A DNA stretch of 7,544 nucleotides. Origin: Legionella longbeachae. Its GTDB lineage: Bacteria; Pseudomonadota; Gammaproteobacteria; Legionellales; Legionellaceae. Made by a program: the position numbers and the translations under genes. A model generated the notes under the pieces. It made no database searches. It was not told the origin of the DNA and worked only from the letters and a program-made list of their open reading frames with translations. Position 1 is the first letter of the stretch. Every line of letters begins with the position of its first letter. The DNA is taken from positions 1 to 7,544 of the forward strand of contig JACPOX010000128.1 in the NCBI GenBank assembly GCA_016191305.1, in the 5' to 3' direction. This document shows positions 1-5,941 of the stretch, piece after piece.

Positions 1-18
1 AGAGAGGGTGTTTTTTAG

Positions 19-807
19 ATGGGTTTATCTGTAATAATAATTACTAAAAATGAAGAAAGAAATATACGGCGTTGTCTTAATTCAGTAAAATTTGCTGATG
101 AAATTATAGTTCTTGATTCTGGAAGTACTGACGAAACTATAGCATTTGCCAAAGAATATACAGACTATGTTTTTTCAACAGACTGGCCTGGTTATGGGGC
201 TCAAAAGCAAAGGGCTTTATTAAAAGCCCAACATGATTGGGTTTTAAATCTGGATGCAGATGAATCAGTAAGTGAGGACTTGCAACAGGAAATCATTCAA
301 GCTATGTCGTCAGATTCTGTGGATGCTTTCCGAATTGCAATTCAAATGAATTTTTATAATCAACCATTAAAATATTCTTCCAGTCCTAAACGACATATTC
401 GCCTTTTTAAACGAGCAAATGCCCATTATAGCAATGACATTGTTCATGAAAAAATCGTGCTTTCCGAGAATATGCGTATTGGTAAACTTAAAAATTCTAT
501 TTTGCATCATTCATTTAAAGATGTGAGTCATGTGATTTATAAGATAAATAAATATTCATCTTATAGTGCAAAAACATATATTGCAAAAAAAAGAAAACCA
601 AATTTTATTAAGATACTAGCAAGTACTTCCTGGATGTTTTTTAGATGTTATATATTGCAGCGTGGTTTTTTAGATGGGAAGATTGGTTTTTTATTTGCTG
701 TCTTTAATGCACAAGGTACTTTTTATCGTGGTATTAAACAACTATATCAAGATCTTAATATAGAACAATTACCAGCTTTAGCTAAGAGCACAGAGGATCT
801 AGTTTGA
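19..807 (+). CDS. Family 2 glycosyltransferase, WaaE/KdtX-like (LPS core type)
   Basis: This 262-residue protein should transfer a sugar from a nucleotide-sugar donor at the cytoplasmic face of the inner membrane, probably onto the LPS core or a related glycan. The GT-A fold is visible from the start: the N-terminal strand LSVIIITKNEERNI (residues 3-16), the loop LDSGSTDET (32-40), and the metal/donor-binding LNLDADE (76-82, with D79 and D81 as the DXD-type acidic residues). The C-terminal tail with RGFLDGKIGF is typical of the WaaE/KdtX branch and is amphipathic or hydrophobic enough to sit on the membrane. The length is normal for that branch (about 250-260). ATG at 19 is preceded by a purine-rich GAGAGGG about 10 bases upstream. 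The stop TGA overlaps the start of the O-antigen ligase-like gene, so the two are coupled and support each other as LPS genes. The family call is firm; acceptor and sugar are unknown. Confidence 0.9.
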   Translation: MGLSVIIITKNEERNIRRCLNSVKFADEIIVLDSGSTDETIAFAKEYTDYVFSTDWPGYGAQKQRALLKAQHDWVLNLDADESVSEDLQQEIIQAMSSDSVDAFRIAIQMNFYNQPLKYSSSPKRHIRLFKRANAHYSNDIVHEKIVLSENMRIGKLKNSILHHSFKDVSHVIYKINKYSSYSAKTYIAKKRKPNFIKILASTSWMFFRCYILQRGFLDGKIGFLFAVFNAQGTFYRGIKQLYQDLNIEQLPALAKSTEDLV

Positions 808-2031
808 GATTGATATTGTTATTAGAAGAAAAAATATCTTTATTGGCTCCAATTTTTCTTGTTTTATTAATTTTTTTCATTCCTGTTAGTTCCAGCATGA
901 AGTCAATTTTGCTGGTGCCTACTCTAATGACATTGTTGCTTACGCCTTATTACAGAAAAAATCTGTATTATGCTTATAATACGCTTTGGGCTCGTGCTGC
1001 ACTTATTCTATTTCTATATTGATAAATATTCCAAATTAATTTTCTTGCCCATTTTTGCTGTAGGCTTTGTTAAACCGCAAACAAGAAAATGGGCTCTAAA
1101 TAGCTATCTATTGGTAATGGCATTATTATGTATTTTATCCTTTTTAAAAGCTAAAAAGCTTCTAATATTGAATACTGATGATCCTGGAGAAGTATTTTAT
1201 AATCATATTGCTACAGGATACATGATAGCCTTAGGTGTTTATCTTGCTGGTTTGCAAGTTTTTAAGGTTGAAATGAAGTTCTGGCAGCGGTTCTATTATT
1301 TATTGATAGCGATAGTAGGAACTTATCAAATTTTCTTTCTTAATACCGGAAGAACAGGCTATTTGGTTTATGCTGTTTTAATGTCTACATTGATTTTACA
1401 AAAAATGCCTTTGAAAAAAGCAATGTTAGGACTTGTTTTGTTCTGTAGTACGATTATTTTAGTGTATTCTCTAAGCCCTGTTATGCAAAGGAGCGCACTT
1501 ACATCTATTAATGATATTAAACAGTTACAACAGCATCAAGCAAATAATTCTTTGGGGTTTAGAATTCAATTCCATCAGTATGCCAAGTCTTTGTTTGAAG
1601 AGCACCCTATTGCAGGTATAGGTACTGGAGGATTTCAATATCGCTTTTCTCAAGACCAACCCGTTCCTGCATGGGGTAAAAAACTTAATGAGCCGCATAG
1701 TCAGTATTGGCTAATTCTTACTGAACAGGGTTTGATTGGGCTTGTGCTTTTTTTTCTTTTCATTGTTACTTTGTTTACTACTTTATTACAACTTAAAGAA
1801 ACAAGACCTATTCTTTTAGGTATTTTGGTTTCTTTTTGTATGGTGTCATTTTCAGATACGGTATTTTGTTATTCTCCCATAGGATTTTTATTAATTTTTT
1901 TTAGTGCCTTCTGTTTCGGTGAGTTAATTGAAAAAGAAAGGAACGCTTTGGTTCGTAGTGAGTCGATTAAAATAGCGACACAGGCCAGAGATGATGAAAA
2001 TGATGCACTGGCCCATTTCCCAAACCAATAG
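804..2031 (+). pseudogene. O-antigen ligase (WaaL/RfaL-like) membrane protein, frame broken near 1010-1025
   Basis: Ligases of this family move polymerised O-chain from undecaprenyl diphosphate to lipid A-core on the periplasmic side. The gene reads in two frames. The first part (804-1022, 72 codons) starts at TTG inside the stop of the glycosyltransferase, with AGAGGA six bases upstream, and encodes the first membrane segments. The rest is open in the +1 frame (an ORF exists from 970 to 2031) and continues from DKYSKLIFLPIFAVGF. That ORF carries the family landmarks: the GRTGY segment (1348-1362), multiple hydrophobic segments, and a periplasmic loop with HPIAGIGTGGFQYRF and EPHSQYWLILTEQG (His codon at 1696), followed by GLIGLVLFF. 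The ATG at 970 has no ribosome-binding site and falls in the middle of the first part, so it is unlikely to be a native start. At the junction the usual stretch before KYSKL, commonly containing a W-S-P-type motif, seems absent, so I infer an out-of-frame deletion of very roughly 20 codons rather than a single-base change. A functional full-length product is not expected unless the sequence is in error. The 3' end overlaps thiD by 65 bases. Confidence 0.8.
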
Positions 2032-2782
2032 ATTCATTTTGGGCCGCTTGTATAGCGTGAAACAAGTAGTTTTTTGCGATGCCACAGGCTTTAATTAAAT
2101 CAATTTTTTGGGCCAGGCATGCCGCGATTGCCGCTGAAAGGGTGCAACCAGTTCCATGGGTATTTTTGGAGTTAATCCTTTCGCTTGCAATCCAGTAGTA
2201 TTCTCCATTATTCTTCATTAATAAATCATTGGATTTTAGCGATTTCAAATGACCGCCTTTTAGTAAAATACACTTAGCCCCCAAATCAAGCAGTTTTTTC
2301 CCAACAAAGATCATATCTTTTTCAGATTGCGCATTCATTCCCGTAAAAGTGTAGGCTTCAGGAAGATTTGGTGTGATGAGGGTAGCTAAAGGGATAAGTA
2401 AATTAATTAATGTATCTACAGCTTGAGGCAATAATAAAGGGTTGCCACTTTTAGCAACAGTTACAGGATCAAGCACTATAGGTATATCTGCTGCATTTTT
2501 TTGGAGGAATGAAGCGACTAATTCGATGATTTCACTATTAAATAACATGCCTATTTTTATGCTGTCAGGCCTAATATCATCAAAGATAGCATTAAGTTGG
2601 TCTTCAATAGCTTGCAATGGAATTGTATAACATTGCCTTACCCCACAGGTATTCTGTACGGGTAAGGCAGTGAGCACGGTCATACCATAACAACCAAGAG
2701 CAGAAAAAGTTTTCAAATCAGCTTGAATTCCTGCGCCACCGGAACCATCAAATCCTGCTATAGATAAGGCTTTGTATTGCAT
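1967..2782 (-). CDS. thiD: Hydroxymethylpyrimidine/phosphomethylpyrimidine kinase ThiD
   Basis: ThiD phosphorylates 4-amino-5-hydroxymethyl-2-methylpyrimidine and then its monophosphate, giving HMP-PP for thiamine phosphate synthesis in the cytoplasm. The 271-residue protein has the ribokinase-like fold signatures in order: the N-terminal substrate loop GSGGAGIQADLKTF (13-26), QNTCGV (43-48), LDPVTVAKSG (104-113), TPNLPEA (137-143), ILLKGGH (172-178), and the anion-hole/catalytic motif NTHGTGCTLSAA (207-218, Cys213). The C-terminal GPVHHFHHLW matches the family end, so the stop at 1967 is genuine and there is no truncation. Length is close to the E. coli protein (about 266). ATG at 2782 has AAGGG nine bases upstream. 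It follows the small Cys-rich gene by 27 bases and is the last gene of the xseA-led cluster, with no other thiamine gene and no TPP-riboswitch-like leader visible, so its expression is probably tied to that transcription unit. Confidence 0.97.
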   Translation of the reverse strand: MQYKALSIAGFDGSGGAGIQADLKTFSALGCYGMTVLTALPVQNTCGVRQCYTIPLQAIEDQLNAIFDDIRPDSIKIGMLFNSEIIELVASFLQKNAADIPIVLDPVTVAKSGNPLLLPQAVDTLINLLIPLATLITPNLPEAYTFTGMNAQSEKDMIFVGKKLLDLGAKCILLKGGHLKSLKSNDLLMKNNGEYYWIASERINSKNTHGTGCTLSAAIAACLAQKIDLIKACGIAKNYLFHAIQAAQNESIGLGNGPVHHFHHLWPVSLF

Positions 2783-2809
2783 CCAGTTAAACCCTTAAAA
2801 TTTTATAGC

Positions 2810-3071
2810 TTACCATGCCGCAATTTTTTCATTTGATTGTAATAAAGTACACTCTTCAGAAACCGAACCATCATTACACATAACAAATCCATGAATGTTG
2901 AAAGTGGGTACCACGCCACCTTTCCATAAACAACAGCCTCTGAACAATTGTAAATCCATTACAGCGTGTGGGGTACAATAGCAAGCCACTAATATATCCG
3001 GATTGAGCATACACAGGCAAAATAAGAAGACTTAATAGACTTGTGTAAAAAAAAGTTTTAAGTGATAGCAT
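2810..3071 (-). pseudogene. Small Cys-rich exported protein, frameshifted after the signal peptide
   Basis: Two overlapping reading frames make sense only together. From ATG 3071 (GAG about 8 bases upstream) the frame encodes a clear signal peptide, MLSLKTFFYTSLLSLLILP followed by VYAQ. Continuing in that frame gives an unstructured, unconvincing tail ending at 2874. The +1 frame, open from about 3010 to the stop at 2810, encodes a coherent mature domain: ACYCTP, RGCCLWKGGV, then MCNDGSVSEEC. It has six cysteines in total, which fits disulfide bonding in the periplasm or outside the cell. This resembles short secreted proteins with a GCC..GGV...CNDG pattern that I associate with Legionella-type genomes; no function is known to me. 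The frame change lies around 2985-3015, at the AQ/PD boundary (one base too many or two too few). The ATG at 3010 in the second frame has no ribosome-binding site and would give a protein without a signal peptide. It lies between the rhomboid gene (44-base gap) and thiD (27-base gap). Confidence 0.6.
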
Positions 3072-3115
3072 CTTGATTTCTCTAGTTGTTTGTTAGTTTA
3101 GGATAGCATACCGTT

Positions 3116-3736
3116 TTAAAAATTATTAGTTACAGTAGGAACTATATGTAGATAATTAGGGTAAAGTCCTAATAAATAACTTGTAGCTAAACCCGATAAA
3201 AGACCGAACAAGTGAGCCTCCCAGGATACACCTTTTTCTCTAGGGAAAATACCAAAAAAAATACCTGCGAAGTAATAAAGACTAATCAAACCTAATATTA
3301 AGGTAGTTAAAGTGCCACTTTGATATATATTACTTACTAGTAAACCCCAATAACCAGTAATAAGGCCACTTGCACCTACATGTAAGCCTGATTTTGCAAA
3401 GCACCAAATGAGAATTCCACTAAATACAGTAATCATAAGAGTAGCAACAAGGAAGTAATATAGGCCATTAATTAGGATAAAATTACTTAAAACAACTAAA
3501 GGAATGGAATTAAAAAATATATGATTAAAATTTGCATGCAAAAGTGGGGCAAAGAGAATACCAGGCAAGCCACGAATACGTCTTGGGATAATGCCAAGCA
3601 ATAATATTTTTCTAAAAATAAACTGACTTACAAAAAAGAAAAGCCAGGGAATTAATAAAATTACTTCTAAAATAGAGAAGTTATTTTGGGTTTGGCTAAT
3701 AATTAAATTAAGACTATTATATAATTCATCAAGCAT
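3116..3736 (-). CDS. Rhomboid-family intramembrane serine protease
   Basis: Rhomboids cleave transmembrane substrates within the bilayer using a Ser-His dyad. From ATG 3736 the protein has 206 residues and about six hydrophobic segments (roughly 21-42, 67-88, 90-113, 120-136, 142-165, 172-192), the minimal bacterial layout. The diagnostic motifs are all present: HANFNHIFFN (67-76, with H72 and N76 at the positions of the GlpG oxyanion-helping His and Asn), GASG (121-124, nucleophile Ser123) and SWEAHLFGLLSG (171-182, catalytic His175). The enzyme therefore looks active. I prefer ATG 3736, 11 bases after the xseA stop with AAGAG seven bases upstream. A GTG at 3781 in the same frame would add 15 basic residues and overlap xseA by 35 bases, and cannot be excluded. 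Substrates are unknown. The close spacing suggests co-transcription with xseA. Confidence 0.9.
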   Translation of the reverse strand: MLDELYNSLNLIISQTQNNFSILEVILLIPWLFFFVSQFIFRKILLLGIIPRRIRGLPGILFAPLLHANFNHIFFNSIPLVVLSNFILINGLYYFLVATLMITVFSGILIWCFAKSGLHVGASGLITGYWGLLVSNIYQSGTLTTLILGLISLYYFAGIFFGIFPREKGVSWEAHLFGLLSGLATSYLLGLYPNYLHIVPTVTNNF

Positions 3737-3746
3737 TTTCTTACTC

Positions 3747-5087
3747 TTATTGGAGCATTCTTTTCGTTTGTGTAACTTCACAAGTCAAAACACCCTGTGC
3801 CAAACGAACCTCTATGTTATCACCAATGCTGACTTGTTGGCTGGAATACAATACTTTACTCTTTTTAGTTGCAATTGCATATCCTCTATCCAGTGTAGCT
3901 AATGGACTCACGGCATGCAAGGTAGATAATTGAGTAGTTAATTGATATTTAAGGTGATTTAGTATGTTTTGCATGTGCTGGATTAATTGAGTCGAGATTT
4001 GCTCTAAAAAAATCTGTGTTTGTTTCATTTGCGTTTTAGGGTTTTTCACATTTAAGTGGTTTATACCTAGATGCAACTGATGTTTCTTTTGTTTGATGAT
4101 ATTGCCAATATGAGAAACTAACTGACGTTCTAAATAATCTGTAGTCTGCCAATGGCTGGCAATGGCCTTTTGGGGCGAGGATATTTTCTCCATTAAATGC
4201 TGCAGTTTTAATTGATACTTTTGCAATAATCGGTGCATTGCTGCCTGTAGACGAGAAAACGAATGATTTAATAGCTTTAATAATTCATTCCCATCAGGTG
4301 TCACAGCAGTAGCTGCGGCTGTTGGAGTTTCTGCTCTATAGTCTGCTACAAAATCTGCAATGGTAAAATCTGTTTCATGCCCAATTCCAGAAACTATGGG
4401 GATTGTACTGTTAGCAATGTGGCGGGCTAAGAGTTCATCATTAAAGGCCCATAGATCTTCAATATTTCCTCCGCCACGAGCGAGAAGAAGTACATCACAG
4501 CGTTGATCTTTATTCGCATGTAGTAATGCCTTAATCAGCTGTTGCGGGGCCCCAGAACCTTGTACTTCGCTTGGATAGATATACACATCAGCGATTGGAA
4601 ATCGTCGAGCTAGAGTTGAGAGTATATCACGAATCGCCGCGCCAGTGGTTGAGGTGATCACGCCGATGGCGCGTGGCATACTAGGAATCACTCTTTTTTT
4701 AGATGAAGCAAATAATCCTTCTGCAGCGAGCTTATTTTTTAACTCTTCAAAACGTTGGTAAAGAGCTCCTAATCCTGCTTCAGTAATTTGTTCTACGATC
4801 AATTGATAATCACCGCGGGCTTCATACAAACTCAATCTTCCACTAGCTACAATGTGCTGACCATCACTCAGTGTGTTTGCAAGGTTTACTTTGAGACGAT
4901 TTTTAAAATAAACACAACGGACCTGAGCATTATTGTCTTTTAGAGTAAAATAAAAATGTCCAGATACAGGTTTACTTAAATTTGATAGCTCTCCTTCAAC
5001 ATGGATTATACCGAGTTCATTTTCAAGATAACTTTTAACCTGACGGTTAAGCTGACTTACTGTGAGTATGGCAACATGTGTGTCCAT
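3747..5087 (-). CDS. xseA: Exodeoxyribonuclease VII large subunit XseA
   Basis: XseA is the catalytic subunit of exonuclease VII, which degrades single-stranded DNA from both ends to oligonucleotides and works with several copies of the small subunit XseB, not encoded in this window. The 446-residue protein is full length (E. coli about 456). The N-terminal OB-fold, which binds ssDNA, spans about residues 5-100, with LTVSQLNRQVKSYLE and VEGELSNLSKPVSGHFYFTL. The catalytic domain follows, with IGVITSTTGAAIRDIL (141-156), LLARGGGNIEDLWAFNDE (201-218) and VSGIGHETDFTIADFVAD (232-249). D154, R204, H237 and D240 match, within one number, the residues I recall as essential in E. coli XseA. A long helical, Lys/Gln-rich stretch (about 265-400) is the expected coiled-coil region that recruits XseB, and the C-terminal LDRGYAIAT closes the protein. 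ATG 5087 has AAGGG about 11 bases upstream. It is the first gene of the - strand cluster and is divergent from the lipoprotein gene. Confidence 0.98.
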   Translation of the reverse strand: MDTHVAILTVSQLNRQVKSYLENELGIIHVEGELSNLSKPVSGHFYFTLKDNNAQVRCVYFKNRLKVNLANTLSDGQHIVASGRLSLYEARGDYQLIVEQITEAGLGALYQRFEELKNKLAAEGLFASSKKRVIPSMPRAIGVITSTTGAAIRDILSTLARRFPIADVYIYPSEVQGSGAPQQLIKALLHANKDQRCDVLLLARGGGNIEDLWAFNDELLARHIANSTIPIVSGIGHETDFTIADFVADYRAETPTAAATAVTPDGNELLKLLNHSFSRLQAAMHRLLQKYQLKLQHLMEKISSPQKAIASHWQTTDYLERQLVSHIGNIIKQKKHQLHLGINHLNVKNPKTQMKQTQIFLEQISTQLIQHMQNILNHLKYQLTTQLSTLHAVSPLATLDRGYAIATKKSKVLYSSQQVSIGDNIEVRLAQGVLTCEVTQTKRMLQ

Positions 5088-5137
5088 AATAGAAAAGGCC
5101 CTTAATTAATATAACCATTTAACTTGAAGGCATTATC

Positions 5138-5167
5138 TTGGCAAATATCCTCAGAATAAGCTATGAT
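5138..5167 (+). promoter_or_regulatory. Sigma70-type promoter for the lipoprotein-monooxygenase pair
   Basis: TTGGCA at 5138-5143 (5 of 6 to the -35 consensus) and TATGAT at 5162-5167 (5 of 6 to the -10 consensus) are separated by 18 bases. Transcription would start near 5174, giving a short leader of about 24 bases before ATG 5198. It lies in the 110-base divergent region shared with xseA. On the opposite strand the same site reads TTGCCA, but I see no good -10 partner for it there. Prediction from consensus only. Confidence 0.55.
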
Positions 5168-5197
5168 CGTTGCTTTAAAAAAACAACAAAATAGAAA

Positions 5198-5941
5198 ATG
5201 AACTCTTTCAAAAGTAGACAATTAAGTTGTTTCATCTCATTTTTATTTGTGCTTATGATTTTAAGCGTTACTGGATGTGTGGATTTATCGGGGGGTAGGG
5301 CTTCTGAGAAAAAGACTGTACCTAAGGGGGCTCAGCTTATGACCCACAAGACTACAACTCAGCATCAGGCAAATAAAGCAATAAAAGTGAGCGATTCTCA
5401 TCGATATAATGGACAAGTGCATACTATGCTCGGTGGACTAGGTCTTTTTAGCACAGGCATGAGAACCTTAAGCAACACTGTTGAAGAAGAGTGCCAGATT
5501 TCTGCACCTAGTGATATGTGGTATAATGCAGGGAATGTAACACGCTCGGTAGTTGCATCTTATTATAAAACACATACTCCCATTATTCTTGTAGGCCATT
5601 CTTTGGGAGCAAATGAACAAATTAAAGTTGCGCGTAATCTGAATAAATTGGGTATTCCCGTTGACCTGTTAGTTACTGTTGATGCAGTGTCTCAAAGCAT
5701 CGTCCCCCCTAATGTGAAACACGCAATGAATTTTTATAAGCCTGGGTTTGTCCCCATGTTTAGTGGTTTGAAACTCAAGGCTGTTAATTCAGAAAATACT
5801 AATATTGACAATATTAATGTCACTAAGTTAAAAGACATAACAGTAAATCATTTTACGATTGATAAGGATCCTATCGTACAAGTAATGATAATGGATGAAG
5901 TAAAAAAGGTGTTGAGTAATGCAAATAAAGCAAAAGGGTAA
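5198..5941 (+). CDS. Lipoprotein with alpha/beta-hydrolase (lipase/esterase-like) fold
   Basis: The 247-residue protein starts with a lipoprotein signal peptide: a basic N-terminus, the hydrophobic stretch CFISFLFVLMILS, and lipobox VTGC with Cys27 as the lipidation site. Val at +2 is not an inner-membrane retention signal, so the outer membrane is the likely location. After a Ser/Lys/Thr-rich linker (about 28-70) the hydrolase core begins with HTMLGGLGLFSTGM (75-88), where the Gly-rich strand end is typical of an oxyanion hole. The nucleophile elbow is GHSLGA (133-138, Ser135), then VTVDAV with Asp162 and VNHF with His218, giving a Ser-Asp-His order consistent with an active triad. The substrate is not evident: lipid, ester or thioester are all possible, and triad assignments for D and H are by position only. 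The ATG has only a weak purine-rich upstream stretch. It is preceded by a good promoter and overlaps the monooxygenase gene by 23 bases, so the two are probably expressed together. Confidence 0.8.
   Translation: MNSFKSRQLSCFISFLFVLMILSVTGCVDLSGGRASEKKTVPKGAQLMTHKTTTQHQANKAIKVSDSHRYNGQVHTMLGGLGLFSTGMRTLSNTVEEECQISAPSDMWYNAGNVTRSVVASYYKTHTPIILVGHSLGANEQIKVARNLNKLGIPVDLLVTVDAVSQSIVPPNVKHAMNFYKPGFVPMFSGLKLKAVNSENTNIDNINVTKLKDITVNHFTIDKDPIVQVMIMDEVKKVLSNANKAKG

Noticed and set aside
10..678. GTTTTTTAGATGGG at 10-23 and 665-678, with a 12-base version at 636-647
   Set aside because: The later copies fall in the conserved RGFLDG region of the glycosyltransferase and in different frames; probably coincidence in T-rich sequence rather than a repeat element.
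1005..1025. Programmed +1 frameshift in the ligase (TAT TGA T context)
   Set aside because: There is no upstream Shine-Dalgarno-like stimulator and no recognised slippery site, and a simple +1 shift would still leave the conserved segment missing.
970..2031. A complete ligase starting at ATG 970
   Set aside because: No ribosome-binding site precedes it, its first 15 or so residues are antiphase to a better N-terminus from TTG 804, and the first membrane segments would be lost; it is treated as the 3' part of a broken gene.
2442..2630. 62-codon open frame on the + strand
   Set aside because: It is antisense to conserved thiD sequence, with no ribosome-binding site and no recognisable protein.
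3045..3060. 8-T run in the small exported gene as a phase-variation switch
   Set aside because: Adding or removing one T does not connect the signal peptide to the mature-domain frame; it leads to a stop or the third frame.
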